A DNA stretch of 42,819 bases from Opitutales bacterium (GCA_007133065.1 SLNJ01000072.1:1-42819); one strand, 5' to 3'. Shown: positions 24,195-34,569, counted from the stretch's first letter. A program made the numbers and translations. Notes: generated by a model from the sequence alone, not told the origin.

Positions 24195-25675
24195 CGGGCA
24201 TCCTCCGGGCTGATAAACAAGGTTGGGCGACCTTCGGGGTCCCGGCGCCCGAGCTCGAGCCAGGTCATCCAGAAGAAGTTGATCGCAAACGCAATGTGGC
24301 CTATGGTAATCAGGAATCCTGAGATGCTGCGGGCGTGCAGCCATGGAATGGTGTTGCGGACAATATCAATGAAGTCCGGGTAATTGCCCGCATCGTTCAT
24401 CTGCAGGCCCTGGATCCAGCCCCCGACGTGCAGGGCGACGATCATGATCAGAACACCGATGGCGCAGGTCCAGAAGTGCACGCGAATGAGGGTGGCGCTG
24501 GGCCATTCGCGATGGAGCAACCGAGGCATGATGTAATAGATGCTCCCGAACATGAGCATCGTGAAGAACGCATACATTCCGTGGTGGGCGTGCCCGACGG
24601 TAAAGTGAGTGAAGTGCGTCACCTCATTCACCGAACGCAGCGCCATCGCTGATCCGAGCAGACTGACGAGCGTATAGTTCACCGCTCCAAACACGACAAA
24701 TCTCAGAGTCGGGCTCATCCAGACTTTTTTGAAATGGCCTACCACCGTCATATGGTGGTTGATCGCGGTGACCACCACCGGGATGACCATCATAACGCTG
24801 GCGACGATTCCGGCGGAGATCAGCCAGGCGGGAATCGGTCCGCCGATGAGGTGGTGCACGCCCGCCCAGTTGTAGAAAAGGGCAAGGGACCAGAACCCGA
24901 TGACCGAGAGGTAATAGCTGTGAATCGGGACGCCGAGGACTTTCGGGATGAAGTAGTAGGCTGCGGCGACTGCAATCGGCGTAAACCAAAGGCCCAGGAC
25001 GTTGTGCGCAAACCACCAGTTCGTCAGCGATTGCACCGTACCTCGGGATGGTTCGAAAAACATGAGTACCTGCGCGATCGTGTACAACCAGGGAAGCCAG
25101 AAGAGTGCGGCGAGGATGTACCACTGGGAGACGTAGATGTAATCCGTTTGCCGGAAGCGAAAAGCGATGATCCCCCAGATCCCGATCATCCCGTAGCTGA
25201 GCGCAATCAGCGGGGTGATGTAAGTCGGCATTTCAAGCCATTCGGCGTGGAGCATGTCGCCGCGCAGGATCCCGATCACCCCGACCGTCACCGCGATATT
25301 CCAGAAGCATCCGGCAATGAACAGGATGCCGACATGCCGGATTCGCGCGCGACAAAGCCGCGCCATGATCCACAAGCCGACGGCGAACACCGCGTTGCTC
25401 CCCCACCCGAAGGCCATTGCGTTCAAGTGCGCGGTGCGCACGCGTCCGAACGTCATCCACTCCCAGGCGCTCAGGAAATCGGGATTCGTCATCTTGATCG
25501 ATGCAATGATCGCAAGAATCGTCCCGGCCATAAGCCAGAGGACGCCCGAAACGATAAAAAGCAATCCGGGCCACTTCATCGAGGCGTCGATCTCACTGAG
25601 CTTTGCGCGCTCGGCGATGTCGGTGGACGCCTTCGGGTTGATGGACTGATAAAAGCTGGCGGCGGCCTCTTTCAT
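24191..25675 (-). CDS. ccoN: cbb3-type cytochrome c oxidase subunit I
   Basis: The 494-residue catalytic heme-copper subunit, with about 12 transmembrane helices. Histidines expected for heme and CuB binding are visible: RTAHLNAMAFGW near 80, WWFAHNVLGLWF near 228, YNWAGVHHLIGGPIPAW near 272 and HFTVGHAHHGMYAFF near 360. These are arranged as in cbb3 (C-type) oxidases rather than aa3 oxidases. It reduces oxygen to water and conserves energy by proton translocation. An N-terminal cytoplasmic segment of about 30 residues precedes the first helix. The start overlaps the ccoS-like stop (ATGA). No ccoQ-like gene is present. Confidence 0.93.
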   Translation of the reverse strand: MKEAAASFYQSINPKASTDIAERAKLSEIDASMKWPGLLFIVSGVLWLMAGTILAIIASIKMTNPDFLSAWEWMTFGRVRTAHLNAMAFGWGSNAVFAVGLWIMARLCRARIRHVGILFIAGCFWNIAVTVGVIGILRGDMLHAEWLEMPTYITPLIALSYGMIGIWGIIAFRFRQTDYIYVSQWYILAALFWLPWLYTIAQVLMFFEPSRGTVQSLTNWWFAHNVLGLWFTPIAVAAAYYFIPKVLGVPIHSYYLSVIGFWSLALFYNWAGVHHLIGGPIPAWLISAGIVASVMMVIPVVVTAINHHMTVVGHFKKVWMSPTLRFVVFGAVNYTLVSLLGSAMALRSVNEVTHFTHFTVGHAHHGMYAFFTMLMFGSIYYIMPRLLHREWPSATLIRVHFWTCAIGVLIMIVALHVGGWIQGLQMNDAGNYPDFIDIVRNTIPWLHARSISGFLITIGHIAFAINFFWMTWLELGRRDPEGRPTLFISPEDAR

Positions 25676-25887
25676 TGGCGAGGGGGTTCCTTCTGCTTCC
25701 GTTTCATGTCGGGGAAGGCATCGGTCATGATGCCCTCCGGTTCCTCGTCATCAAAAATCGTCGTGGACGCGGCATCGAGGTTGTTAAACTGGCCGTCCTT
25801 CACGGCCCAGTGCAAGGCCCATGCGGCACAGGCGAAGAAGATCCCGCCCCCGATGAATCCAAGCAGTATGTAGTTCGACCACTCCAT
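25672..25887 (-). CDS. ccoS: CcoS-like cbb3 oxidase maturation protein
   Basis: A 71-residue protein with one N-terminal transmembrane helix (about 7-28), followed by WAVKDGQFNNLDAASTTIFD. This closely matches the FWAVRSGQFDDLxxPAxRIL signature of CcoS. CcoS is required to load cofactors into cbb3 oxidase in proteobacteria. The helix here is preceded by MEWSNYILLG rather than the usual MxxLxxL start, and the C-terminus is longer and charged. It lies between the ACIII genes and ccoN and overlaps the latter by ATGA. Its placement inside the structural operon, rather than after ccoGHI, is unusual. Confidence 0.75.
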   Translation of the reverse strand: MEWSNYILLGFIGGGIFFACAAWALHWAVKDGQFNNLDAASTTIFDDEEPEGIMTDAFPDMKRKQKEPPRQ

Positions 25888-25890
25888 GGC

Positions 25891-26244
25891 TCAGGAATCG
25901 TTGTCCTCCGGTTCGCGCGGTACCTCCTCCATGTCGGCGCGATCCAGGCGCTCGGCCATCAGATCGCGAGCGCGTTCGATGGGGATGCGAACGATCCCCT
26001 CCTCCCGGTCGACGACCTGGTACCCGCGGGCGATCCCGTGCTGTTCGGCACGGAGCTCGGCCAGCCGCTCTTTGCGCATCTCGACGCGTTGCGAGTCGAC
26101 CGGTTCGGAGCGGTTGGGAAAGTGCACGACGATCATGATGAACACAAAGACAAACATCATGGCGATCCACCCCGCGGCGGAGAGAAACACGCGGAACGCG
26201 CCCGGTTCGGAGGGCGTGGGATTCTGTTCGGGTGTATTACTCAT
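25891..26244 (-). CDS. Small one-TM protein of the ACIII-cbb3 operon
   Basis: A 117-residue protein with a short polar N-terminus, one transmembrane helix at about 20-42 (FLSAAGWIAMMFVFVFIMIV), and a charged region containing YQVVDREEGIVRIPIERARD at about 75-94. The DREEGIVRIPIERA motif recalls small proteins found beside cytochrome oxidase genes in related phyla. I do not recognise a named family with certainty. It overlaps actF by 8 bases and ends 3 bases before ccoS, so it is surely in the same operon. A role in assembly, or as a bridging subunit of ACIII and the oxidase, is an inference from position. Confidence 0.7.
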   Translation of the reverse strand: MSNTPEQNPTPSEPGAFRVFLSAAGWIAMMFVFVFIMIVVHFPNRSEPVDSQRVEMRKERLAELRAEQHGIARGYQVVDREEGIVRIPIERARDLMAERLDRADMEEVPREPEDNDS

Positions 26245-27517
26245 GGCAGTTGATCGACTCGACGATGCGGGGATCTCGGATCGGAATAGCCCGCTCGCGC
26301 CGGGCCGAAACGAGGTATGCCCAGACACAAATGGCACCGATGCCGACAAAAGTCGTGACATCCATCCAATGGATATCGAACTGGCGTACGATGTACGATC
26401 CGGTGGCGGCGTCCCAGACTTTTCCGGGAAGGATGTTCCAGTAGAGGTCGAGGAGGTGGAAAAGGAGAGCCCAGATGGCGACTCCGACGACTGCAGCGCC
26501 GAACTTGGTACGGTTCCACAACAGCAGGATGAAGGGAATCAGGAAGCCGCCGAAAATGAGGCCCATGCTCACCCACCACCAGGAGTTCTTCGTGCCATCC
26601 GCGTGAATCTCTCGGATATTGTACCAGAATACCTCCTCCGGGATATTGGCACTATAGATAAGGAAATACTGCGAGAAGCTGATGTATGCCCAGAATACGG
26701 TAAACGCCAGGAGCAGGCAGCCGAGCAGGTAGGTGTGGCCGCCTCGGTATATTCCCTTCAATGGGCCGTACGTGGCGGCGAGGAATCCGAGGATGATCAT
26801 CGCGCAGATGGCCCCACGCATGCTGGAAGAGAAAAACCACACGCCGTACATCGTCGAGAACCAGTGAAACTCAAGGCTCATGAACCAGTCGATGGCGGCG
26901 AAGGTCACGGCGATCGCGCATACGATCGTGCCGCCGGCAGAAAGCTTGCGGGCTCGATGTACATATTTCGGATCCCCCTCCCGGTCCATCCGAAAGGAAC
27001 ACTGGCGCAGGAGCTCCGCGAACAGCACCCAGACCCCGAAATAGAAGATGAAGCGCAGGGCGAAAAAAGCGGAGTCGAGGTAGCCGGCCTTATGCAGGTA
27101 GAGCGGATCCTCTCCGACCGGATCCCCGGTTGCGGTGATCCTTGCCTCGTCGATCCAGGACCACGCCACAAAGTCGTTCTCGGCGAACGCGATGCCGAGC
27201 AGCAGGAGCGGCAGAAAAATCAGCGCCATGTATTTGAAGCCCCCCACTGCGTGCTCCAACGGGCGCCGCAACACGACCAGCCACCCCGCATCGAAGAGGT
27301 AGCTCAGCATGATCATGAACAGGAATCCGAGCCCGAGGCTGAGCCAGAACGAGGTCGAAATCAACCACCCGAGGAAATAGCGTGGCTCTTCGGAGTGGAC
27401 CCCGTAGGCGAGTCCGCCAAGTGACGCTATCAACGCGACGATTCCGACGATCAGGAAGATCAGCGCGAAATCCCGGTCGCGTCGGGGTCCCGAGATGTTT
27501 GCTGGATCGGCACTCAT
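26237..27517 (-). CDS. actF: Alternative complex III subunit ActF
   Basis: A 426-residue integral membrane protein with about 10 helices, related to but shorter than NrfD-like ActC. It is one of two quinone-interacting membrane subunits of alternative complex III. Family-like stretches are YFLGWLISTSFWLSLGLGFL at the N-terminus, FAAIDWFMSLEFHWFSTMYG and AYISFSQYFLIYSANIPEE in the middle, and WNILPGKVW near the C-terminus. The start overlaps actE by ATGA and the end overlaps the next gene by 8 bases. Gene order identifies it well. Confidence 0.88.
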   Translation of the reverse strand: MSADPANISGPRRDRDFALIFLIVGIVALIASLGGLAYGVHSEEPRYFLGWLISTSFWLSLGLGFLFMIMLSYLFDAGWLVVLRRPLEHAVGGFKYMALIFLPLLLLGIAFAENDFVAWSWIDEARITATGDPVGEDPLYLHKAGYLDSAFFALRFIFYFGVWVLFAELLRQCSFRMDREGDPKYVHRARKLSAGGTIVCAIAVTFAAIDWFMSLEFHWFSTMYGVWFFSSSMRGAICAMIILGFLAATYGPLKGIYRGGHTYLLGCLLLAFTVFWAYISFSQYFLIYSANIPEEVFWYNIREIHADGTKNSWWWVSMGLIFGGFLIPFILLLWNRTKFGAAVVGVAIWALLFHLLDLYWNILPGKVWDAATGSYIVRQFDIHWMDVTTFVGIGAICVWAYLVSARRERAIPIRDPRIVESINCHE

Positions 27518-28182
27518 AGACCCATTCCCTCCCGTAGTGCTTCCGGCACATCCTCAGGCGAGGCGTGTCCGGCGAGTTGCAGGGCCCGCACGTACGCGGT
27601 GACCGCCCAGCGTTCCTCGACGGTGAGCTTGGAACCGTACTCGCCCATCGTGCCGCGGCCGTGGACGATCACGGAGTAGATTTCACCGTCGGACATTTCG
27701 CGCAGGCGGGTGTCGTGAAACGACGGTGTGGCGATCATACCGTATTGGCGCGTGATTCCCTCGCCGTTTCCTGTCCGTCCATGACAGACCGCGCAGTGAA
27801 TCTCGTAACGGCGCTCGCCCTGGAGCATCAGCTCGTGCGTGATGCGAATCGGAAACCCGGCGCCAAAATCCGTTTCGCCGACGCTCCCGTCGCCGATCTC
27901 GCCGGTCGTCAGGTAGCGGTCCTCGCGAAAGCGGTCGCGCGGAGCGAGAAACGGATAGGTCTCCTGCTTGGCGTTGACAAACGGCACGGTTCCCGGGACG
28001 GCGGGACGATCCGCGCGACGATCGGGAAAGAGTGAGCTGGAGTCCTGCGCCCGGAATTTCGGCTGTTCGTGCATGTCACCGAACAGCAGCACCGGCGGCT
28101 TTTTCGATAACTGACCCCGGAATCCTGCAATCGCAAGCACCGCTACGACGAGGAAGAGCAATATGGCGTAAAAGTAGCGCAT
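27514..28182 (-). CDS. actE: Alternative complex III cytochrome c subunit ActE
   Basis: A 222-residue monoheme cytochrome c. The N-terminal hydrophobic segment (about 3-20) is a signal peptide or anchor, without an evident lipobox cysteine. FGDMHEQPKFRAQ at about 34-46 is typical of ActE and precedes the heme motif HCAVCHGRTGNG (C130 to H134). It probably passes electrons from ACIII toward the oxidase. The gene starts 2 bases after actD and overlaps actF. ActE in several lineages is a lipoprotein; this copy seems not to be. Confidence 0.88.
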   Translation of the reverse strand: MRYFYAILLFLVVAVLAIAGFRGQLSKKPPVLLFGDMHEQPKFRAQDSSSLFPDRRADRPAVPGTVPFVNAKQETYPFLAPRDRFREDRYLTTGEIGDGSVGETDFGAGFPIRITHELMLQGERRYEIHCAVCHGRTGNGEGITRQYGMIATPSFHDTRLREMSDGEIYSVIVHGRGTMGEYGSKLTVEERWAVTAYVRALQLAGHASPEDVPEALREGMGL

Positions 28183-28184
28183 CT

Positions 28185-28715
28185 CTATTCGTCGATAAAG
28201 GTGACCTCCTTGCCGCCGAGCTCCCTCAGGAGCGCTTCAGTCTCGGATTCGTCGTAGATGGGATCCTGGGACTCGATCACAATCGCGAATCGGTCATCGG
28301 TGATGGACGCGAATTTCTCGTAGTTCATGACCGGGTGGTGGTGCATCGGCAGCCGGTTCGTGATGAACTGACCGAAGAACGCCCCGAAGGCAGCAAGCAG
28401 GATCGTCAACTCATAGGCCACTGGAAACGGGAATACCGGGCTGAAATAGGGCATGCCTCCCACGACCAGGGGATAATCATACGCACCCATGTACCAGGCG
28501 ATGAACATTCCCGTCCAAAATCCGACAAAACCGCCCACGAACGTGAAGATCGGAACTTTGGAACGCCGGAGCCCCATCGCCGCGTCAAGCCCGTGCACGG
28601 GGAAGGGAGTGAGCGCATCCCAGCGCTGGTAGCCGGCGTCACGAACCTGTTCCGCTGCGTGGTAGATGTCGGCCGCGGTATCAAACAGGGCGATCACTCC
28701 ATATTTCCGGCTCAT
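28185..28715 (-). CDS. actD: Alternative complex III subunit ActD (DUF3341)
   Basis: A 176-residue DUF3341 protein with two transmembrane helices (about 58-80 and 95-120). Typical stretches are the N-terminal [40 protein letters not shown] and the central [15 protein letters not shown]. It is an integral, probably structural, subunit of ACIII. It overlaps actC by ATGA and is followed after 2 bases by actE. Confidence 0.93.
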   Translation of the reverse strand: MSRKYGVIALFDTAADIYHAAEQVRDAGYQRWDALTPFPVHGLDAAMGLRRSKVPIFTFVGGFVGFWTGMFIAWYMGAYDYPLVVGGMPYFSPVFPFPVAYELTILLAAFGAFFGQFITNRLPMHHHPVMNYEKFASITDDRFAIVIESQDPIYDESETEALLRELGGKEVTFIDE

Positions 28716-30208
28716 GCGGAATCCTCCTGAGTGGGCTGGTAGTGCGGGTCGGCTTCGGCCTTGACGGCCTTGATCTCAGCAAATGCGAGCAGCGGGAGAA
28801 AGCGCAGGAAAAGCAGAAAGAGCACCCCGAACAAACCAAACGTTCCGAAGAAGGTGAATATATCCACGACCGTCGGCGTGTAGTAGTCCCAGGATGCTGG
28901 CAGAAAGTCGTTCGCGAGCGAGGTCACCGTGATGACAAAGCGCTCAAACCACATTCCGATATTGACGAAAATCGAGACGACCCAGACAAGCGCGGCATTC
29001 CGGCGGATCTTCTTGAACCAGAAGAGCTGGGGCGAAATCACATTGCACGTTATCATGATCCAATAGGCCCAGGCGTACGGTCCGAACGCACGGTTGACAA
29101 AGGCAAAGCCTTCATAGGGATTCGCACCATACCAGGCGATGAAAAACTCGATCATGTAGGCGTACCCGACCATACTCCCAGTCGCCAGGGTGATCTTGCA
29201 GATGCAGTCGATGTGATACTGCGTGATGAGATCGTGCAGACCGTACATCGACCGCAGCGGAAGCATCAACGTCAGCACCATCCCGAATCCGGAGAAGATC
29301 GCTCCGGCAACGAAGTAGGGCGGAAAAATCGTCGTGTGCCATCCGGGCAAATTGGCAACCGCGAAGTCGAAGGAGACGATTGTGTGCACCGAGAGCACCA
29401 GTGGCGTGCTCAGACCGGCGAGGAGGAGGTAGGCCATCTCGTAATTCGACCAGTGCCGGTTGCTCCCGCGCCATCCCATCGCCAGGATGCCGTAGAAATA
29501 CCGGCGGAACCCATAGTAGAAAATCTCGAACTTCCGCTGGAAGACGGTACGTGCCTCCTCCATGCGCTTGCGGGCGACCCCGTGCACGCGATCCCGGATC
29601 GTTGCCAGGTCGGGAAGCATTCCCATGTACCAGAAAAGCAGCGAGACAATCCCATAGGTCGAGACGGCGAAGACGTCCCATTCCAACGGCGACCTGAAGT
29701 TCGGCCACACCGCGTTGGAGGTGGGAATGGGGAAGAGCCACCAGGCAAACCAGACGCGACCGACATGAAAGAGGGGAAAGATACCCGCGCATGAGACGGC
29801 GAATATCGTCATCGCTTCGGCACCCCGGTTGATCGAGGTTCGCCACTTCTGCTTCAGCAGGAGCAGAATCGCCGAAATCAGCGTCCCCGCATGGCCGATC
29901 CCGATCCAGAAGACGAAATTGACGATGGCCCATCCCCAGAAGACAGGGCTGTTCAATCCCCAGGCACCGGTTCCGACAGCGACCAGGTAGATCAGACCGA
30001 CGCCGACAAAACTGGCCACCATACCGCACACACAAAACCCGATCCACCACCAGATCGGGGTCTTCCCCTCGACGATTCCGCAGACCTTCTCGGTGATCCA
30101 GTGAAAGCTGCGGTCGTTCTCAACGATCGGCCGGCGCGGCATTTTGGCCGGCCGGACCTCCTTGAGAATCTCCGGATCTCTGAGAACTGTTCCTTCGGGT
30201 TGAGCCAT
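28712..30208 (-). CDS. actC: Alternative complex III membrane subunit ActC (NrfD family)
   Basis: A 498-residue NrfD/polysulfide-reductase-type protein with about 10 transmembrane helices, the principal quinol-binding membrane subunit of ACIII. Family-like stretches are [39 protein letters not shown] and [20 protein letters not shown]. Together with ActF it forms the membrane arm that oxidises quinol. The gene begins 32 bases after actB and overlaps actD by ATGA. Confidence 0.93.
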   Translation of the reverse strand: MAQPEGTVLRDPEILKEVRPAKMPRRPIVENDRSFHWITEKVCGIVEGKTPIWWWIGFCVCGMVASFVGVGLIYLVAVGTGAWGLNSPVFWGWAIVNFVFWIGIGHAGTLISAILLLLKQKWRTSINRGAEAMTIFAVSCAGIFPLFHVGRVWFAWWLFPIPTSNAVWPNFRSPLEWDVFAVSTYGIVSLLFWYMGMLPDLATIRDRVHGVARKRMEEARTVFQRKFEIFYYGFRRYFYGILAMGWRGSNRHWSNYEMAYLLLAGLSTPLVLSVHTIVSFDFAVANLPGWHTTIFPPYFVAGAIFSGFGMVLTLMLPLRSMYGLHDLITQYHIDCICKITLATGSMVGYAYMIEFFIAWYGANPYEGFAFVNRAFGPYAWAYWIMITCNVISPQLFWFKKIRRNAALVWVVSIFVNIGMWFERFVITVTSLANDFLPASWDYYTPTVVDIFTFFGTFGLFGVLFLLFLRFLPLLAFAEIKAVKAEADPHYQPTQEDSA

Positions 30209-30240
30209 GGGTTTGCGAGCGTGAGCGGCTGGGATGCGAA

Positions 30241-33200
30241 TCAGAAGCGGTTATTGCCGTTGCCATCGGCCTCGGGCGAGTTTCCGCGGTACTCCATCTC
30301 CGAGAGCGCCATGTCGTGGTAATCCGGCATCTCCGGATTCGGATTGCGCAGTCGAGCGAGGTAGGTGGTTCGCGGGCGGGTGTTGAGGTACCCGAGCACC
30401 GCGTAGTCGCGATCCGAATCCTTCTCGCGCGAGACGGCGGTAGCGGGGTCCGCGACATCGCCGAATACAATCGCTGAGGTCGGACAAACCTGCTGGCAGG
30501 CGGTCTTCAGGACGCCCTCCGGAACCTTGAGGTCATCCGAGCCGCCGTCCACCAGCCCGGTCTTGGTCTTCTGGGCGATCTTGGCGTTCTCGATCCGCTG
30601 CTGACAGTAGGTGCACTTCTCCATCACCCCGCGCATACGGACGGAAACCTCGGGATTTGCTCGCATCTTCTGAAGCTCCGATTCAGCGCCCTGCTTGTAT
30701 CGGTTCGTTCCGAGCGGACCCTTGTAAAATTCACCGATCTCGCGCTTGTTCCAGTCAAAGAAGTTGAAGCGACGCACCTTGTAGGGGCAATTGTTCGCGC
30801 AGTAGCGGGTTCCCACGCAACGGTTGTATGCCATGACGTTGAGTCCCTGTTCGTCCTGGACCGTTGCGTTCACCGGGCAGACCTGCTCGCATGGAGCGCG
30901 ATCGCAGTGCTGGCACAGCATCGGCATGAGACTGACCTGGGGGTCGCGCGGGATGGCGCTGCGGTTCGCTTCGCGATCGCCGCTGGAGTAGTAGCGATCG
31001 AGACGGATCCAGTGCATCTCTCTTCCGCGCATCACCTCGTCCTTGCCGACGATCGGGATGTTATTCTCGTTCTGGCAGGCGACGACACAGGCGTTACAAC
31101 CGTTGCACAGATTCAGGTCGATACTCATTCCCCACTGCTGCGGCGCGGTGAACCGCGGGATCTCGTAGGCGGAGCCGCCCCGCGGTTGTTCGGTCACACG
31201 GTATTCGAGCGGTTTGTCCTGATCCTTGCCATAGATGGGCGGCGAGTGCGCCTCCATCCCCATTTCCTGGGCGAAGTTCGGATTCTCCTTGTAGAACCCG
31301 GCGTTCCCTTCTCGCACGATGGCGCGCCCCTCCATGGACCAGTGCTCCTGGGTGTTGGCCAAGCGGTACTGCGCTCCGGTCAGCCGGATCTGCGCTCCGG
31401 CGAGCGTCCCGGCGCCGTCGGACAGATGGAGCGGATAGGCGTCGAATCCCGTCCCCTTGCCGACGCGACCGACTTTGGTACGCCCATAGCCCAGTGTCAC
31501 GACCACGGAAAAATCGGGGAGACCGGGCTGGATGTGCACCGGACCGCGCACGGTGCGACCCCCGGCTGTCAACTCGGCAAGCGGGGCGACCTCACGGCCC
31601 TCCTCGAACCGGGCGCTCTTCTTTGCCACGCCGCCGCCGATAAGAAATGCGCCTTCCTTGGTATCATATCCCAGTTCTTCGGCGAGGACCGGGCTAATCA
31701 GGATCGCGTTGTCCCATGCGAGCTTGGTGATCGGGTCCGGACACTCCTGCAACCAACCGTTGTTATTGTACCGGCCATCCCACACACAGGCATCCGGCAG
31801 CACCCGCACTTCAAGGGCGTCGCGCCAGACCTCTGGAACCGACAACGCGGCGCGCTGCACCAGGTTGCGCGCGCGGGAAGCGGGAAACGCGTCACCCGTT
31901 GCTGCAAAACCGCTCCCGGCGAGAAAGCCGGTCGACAGGAAACGCTCAAACGCGGTCGTGCGATCGCCCTCACCGCTGATTTCCCCAAATGTCTCGACCA
32001 CCCATTCATACGGGTCGGTGCGCTCGGAACCCGCGAGTCGAGCCAGAATCTCAAGCTCCGGAATCCCCTCGAAAAGCGGGAGGATCACCGGTTGGACGGG
32101 CACGTAGGTGCCATCCGCCGTGCGCCCGTCCGACCACGCCTCCAGGAAATGCGTCGCCGCGATATGGACGTTCGACTGCAACGAAGTCTCGTCGTAATAG
32201 TAGCCGTACCGGATTACCGTACCGGCCCGCCCCTGAAGATCCGCCCAATCAAGGTCCGCCGGAGCGTCGTAGACGGGATTGCCCCCAAGGATGAGGAGCG
32301 TCTCCACCCGGCCCCGGCGCAGGGCATCGGCCAGTTCCGCAATGCTCGCAGCATCGTTTTGTGGAATCTCGAGGTAGCGGAGGAGGCGCCGGCGCGCCCC
32401 GATTAACTCGTTCACGTAGGCGACGAGCTGATGGACCTCGGGAGGAAGGTGGCTGCCGGCGACGAGTACGGAGTCACCCTGGTGGTGGAGAAGGTCCTCA
32501 ACGCACGTCTCGATCCAACCGTCCCGAACCGCGAAGGCGGCGGTGCGATCGCGGAGGGATTCGACGAGTTCCGGCTCGACCTTCAACTGGAAAAAAACCT
32601 CGGCGGCGACCCGGGCGGCGATCGCCGGAATCTGGGAGGTGGGCGCGCGGAGCCGGTGGTCCGCCATCGTTCCGGTGGCGCTGAATACGCTCTCCACCTG
32701 GTACAGGCGGCTCATTGCGTCAGCCTCGGTACTGTGACGCACCTTCCGGCCTTTCGAAAAACCCTGGGCGTTTCCGATCCGTCCCGGTTCCCGCTGCAGA
32801 AAATCGGAATCGAGGCTCAGGATGCGCATGGCTCGACTGAAGTCCACATCCGCCCGCACCGGTTTGCCGAAGAGCGCCTCAAGACCCTGGTCCGCATTGC
32901 GGGCGGTGACCGGTTCGTACTCCGCCCAGATCGCCCTGGGGAATCGTTCCTTCAACTCCCGAACGAGCCGAGCCCGCGTCGGCGAGCTGGATGGGGCGGC
33001 CAGCACCGCGAGTCCTTGACCGTCCACCGCGCGGAAGTCGTCGCGCACGCCGGCGATGAGCTCGCGGACCTCCTCTTCCGAGAGATTCCGGTTCCCCCGG
33101 CTGCTGCGCCGCACCCGGTCCGGGTCGTAAAGATCGAGAATAGCACCCTGCGCAAAAAGGTCGGTGGCGCCGCCGTATGGCTGATACTTGCCGTTACCCT

Positions 33201-33576
33201 CGAGTTTCGTGGGACGGCCGCCATGCGTCTCCGCGACCAGCGGCAGGTTGTCGCTGGCGTGGGGGAAGGAGGTGGCGTAGTATACCGGAAGACCCGGCGC
33301 CTGGCGCGTCGATTCCCGGTCGAAAGGCAGAATGTGGGATTCAGGCCGTCGGCATCCGGCCGCACCCACACCGGCCAATGCGAAGGAGGCCGCCATAATC
33401 TTGAGAAAGTGACGGCGATTGACCCCCTCGACCTCCGAAGCGCCCTGGGGAAACTCCCGATCCACCCAGTCGCGGAAGGCCGGCGTCCCGGCCAGATCGT
33501 CCAGACTGCGCCAATACCGCGGCCCGCTCAGCTCGGAATCACTCGGTTGTGGAGGATCTGAATTCGGCAATTTCAT
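30241..33576 (-). CDS. actB: Alternative complex III subunit ActB (molybdopterin-like and Fe-S domains)
   Basis: A 1111-residue fusion typical of ActB. Near the N-terminus [20 protein letters not shown] is a TAT-type signal (RRHFLK); before it the [19 protein letters not shown] stretch is an ActB marker. The next roughly 700 residues are a molybdopterin-oxidoreductase-like domain that in characterised ACIII carries no cofactor. The C-terminal part (from about 815) is a ferredoxin-like domain with four cysteine groups: [38 protein letters not shown] and CTYCQQR...CQQVCP, which bind Fe-S clusters. It lies on the periplasmic side and passes electrons from quinol to cytochromes. The start follows actA by 10 bases. 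Confidence 0.94.
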   Translation of the reverse strand: MKLPNSDPPQPSDSELSGPRYWRSLDDLAGTPAFRDWVDREFPQGASEVEGVNRRHFLKIMAASFALAGVGAAGCRRPESHILPFDRESTRQAPGLPVYYATSFPHASDNLPLVAETHGGRPTKLEGNGKYQPYGGATDLFAQGAILDLYDPDRVRRSSRGNRNLSEEEVRELIAGVRDDFRAVDGQGLAVLAAPSSSPTRARLVRELKERFPRAIWAEYEPVTARNADQGLEALFGKPVRADVDFSRAMRILSLDSDFLQREPGRIGNAQGFSKGRKVRHSTEADAMSRLYQVESVFSATGTMADHRLRAPTSQIPAIAARVAAEVFFQLKVEPELVESLRDRTAAFAVRDGWIETCVEDLLHHQGDSVLVAGSHLPPEVHQLVAYVNELIGARRRLLRYLEIPQNDAASIAELADALRRGRVETLLILGGNPVYDAPADLDWADLQGRAGTVIRYGYYYDETSLQSNVHIAATHFLEAWSDGRTADGTYVPVQPVILPLFEGIPELEILARLAGSERTDPYEWVVETFGEISGEGDRTTAFERFLSTGFLAGSGFAATGDAFPASRARNLVQRAALSVPEVWRDALEVRVLPDACVWDGRYNNNGWLQECPDPITKLAWDNAILISPVLAEELGYDTKEGAFLIGGGVAKKSARFEEGREVAPLAELTAGGRTVRGPVHIQPGLPDFSVVVTLGYGRTKVGRVGKGTGFDAYPLHLSDGAGTLAGAQIRLTGAQYRLANTQEHWSMEGRAIVREGNAGFYKENPNFAQEMGMEAHSPPIYGKDQDKPLEYRVTEQPRGGSAYEIPRFTAPQQWGMSIDLNLCNGCNACVVACQNENNIPIVGKDEVMRGREMHWIRLDRYYSSGDREANRSAIPRDPQVSLMPMLCQHCDRAPCEQVCPVNATVQDEQGLNVMAYNRCVGTRYCANNCPYKVRRFNFFDWNKREIGEFYKGPLGTNRYKQGAESELQKMRANPEVSVRMRGVMEKCTYCQQRIENAKIAQKTKTGLVDGGSDDLKVPEGVLKTACQQVCPTSAIVFGDVADPATAVSREKDSDRDYAVLGYLNTRPRTTYLARLRNPNPEMPDYHDMALSEMEYRGNSPEADGNGNNRF

Positions 33577-33586
33577 CCCAAGTCTA

Positions 33587-34240
33587 TCAGCGGTGACACC
33601 CTGAACAATTCAAGGGCGGATTGACACTCCATTCCTCGACGAGCTTGCGTCCCATTTCAACCTGGGCGGTCGGGCTCACCGCTTCCCAGTCCAGGTCATA
33701 GACTTTGTCGAGGGGGCGTACGTAGCGTTCGGGTTCATTGTGACACTCCAGGCAGAATGCCATGCTCAGCGACTTTTCATGGCGCACCACCTCCATGCGG
33801 TTGACTTCGCCGTGGCACTCGACACAGGAGACCCCGCGATTCACGTGCGCGGCGTGATTGAAGTAGACATGCTCCGGCGCCTGGTGAATGCGAACCCATT
33901 CCACCGGCTCGCCGGACTCGTAGCTCTCGCGAATCGGAGCGAGCAAGGGACTGTCCGACTTGATCGTGTCGTGGCAGTTCATGCACGTGCTCGCAGCCGG
34001 AACACCGGCTCTGCCCGATATCTCGACGTTCGTATGACAGTAACGGCAATCCATCCCGACCTGTTCGACGTGCAGGTGATGGTCAAATGGGACCGGCTGG
34101 TCCGGAGCGTATCCCACACGCGTGTACTCCGGGGTGAAGTAGTAGGCGATGCCGGAACTGACCAGGATAATGAGCACGATCAATGCGACGATTACCTTGC
34201 GCGGTACTGTATTCGACCACTCTGGGAAAATGTTCGCCAT
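33587..34240 (-). CDS. actA: Alternative complex III pentaheme cytochrome c ActA
   Basis: A 217-residue multiheme cytochrome with one N-terminal transmembrane helix (about 14-34) and exactly five CxxCH sites: CRYCH (65-69), CMNCH (86-90), CVECH (139-143), CLECH (163-167) and CSGCH (212-216). This heme count, the helix and its place as the gene before actB identify ActA, the electron outlet of alternative complex III. The ATG at 34240 begins MANIFPEWSNTVPRK, the familiar ActA start. A longer frame to 34429 lacks a plausible start and protein-like composition. Confidence 0.94.
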   Translation of the reverse strand: MANIFPEWSNTVPRKVIVALIVLIILVSSGIAYYFTPEYTRVGYAPDQPVPFDHHLHVEQVGMDCRYCHTNVEISGRAGVPAASTCMNCHDTIKSDSPLLAPIRESYESGEPVEWVRIHQAPEHVYFNHAAHVNRGVSCVECHGEVNRMEVVRHEKSLSMAFCLECHNEPERYVRPLDKVYDLDWEAVSPTAQVEMGRKLVEEWSVNPPLNCSGCHR

Positions 34241-34272
34241 GGTGCCAGCTTCTTCAGCGCAAATTCGAGCGT

Positions 34273-34464
34273 TCAGTCCTTCGCCGCGGAGATCGGGGCG
34301 GCGCGACGTTCGGGCTGCAAGCGAGGTTTGACGACGGAATCCCGCGGCTCGTGGTCCGCCGGCGCCGGGCCGGACGCGCGGAGGGACCACCTGCCCAAGC
34401 TGAAAACGCCGGCCATGACACCGGCGCAACGGATGAAAAACATCTTGCGAGTGATCTTCTTCAC
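34273..34464 (-). CDS. Possible small leader protein ahead of actA
   Basis: A 63-codon frame from a GTG at 34464 (an internal ATG at 34443 would shorten it by seven residues). Residues 1-28 contain a basic start and a hydrophobic stretch (FFIRCAGVMAGVFSLG), like a short signal or anchor. The remainder is Pro/Arg-rich. It ends 32 bases before actA, in the same direction, and would be the first gene of the respiratory operon. No family is recognised and the ribosome-binding site is weak, so it may not be translated. Confidence 0.4.
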   Translation of the reverse strand: MKKITRKMFFIRCAGVMAGVFSLGRWSLRASGPAPADHEPRDSVVKPRLQPERRAAPISAAKD

Positions 34465-34569
34465 GGGACTGCGATAGTTATTTCGTTTCCTTCAGTGTGA
34501 GGAGAAAGGTGCGTTCGCATAACGGCGGCGGACGACTGTGATTGAGGGATAGGTGAGGAATATCTGTAC
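34465..34569. promoter_or_regulatory. Divergent promoter region of the respiratory operon and aroB
   Basis: About 105 bases separate the start of the minus-strand respiratory operon from aroB. An AT-rich patch (GATAGTTATTTCGTTTCC, about 34473-34490) may hold the operon's promoter on the minus strand. AGGTGAGGA at 34551-34559 is the ribosome-binding site of aroB. I could not assign -35/-10 hexamers with confidence, nor an FNR-type operator. Confidence 0.3.

Noticed and set aside
22569..24383. 604-codon plus-strand frame opposite the cytochrome genes
   Set aside because: It is antisense to ccoO and the CcoP-like gene, whose heme motifs and membrane anchors are clear. Long antisense frames are common in GC-rich DNA.
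25886..27424. 512-codon plus-strand frame opposite actF
   Set aside because: Antisense to coding membrane genes, highly charged composition, no family match.
30907..33561. Long plus-strand frames (499 and 376 codons) opposite actB
   Set aside because: They are shadows of actB, which has a TAT signal and all Fe-S cysteine motifs. No independent domain is visible.
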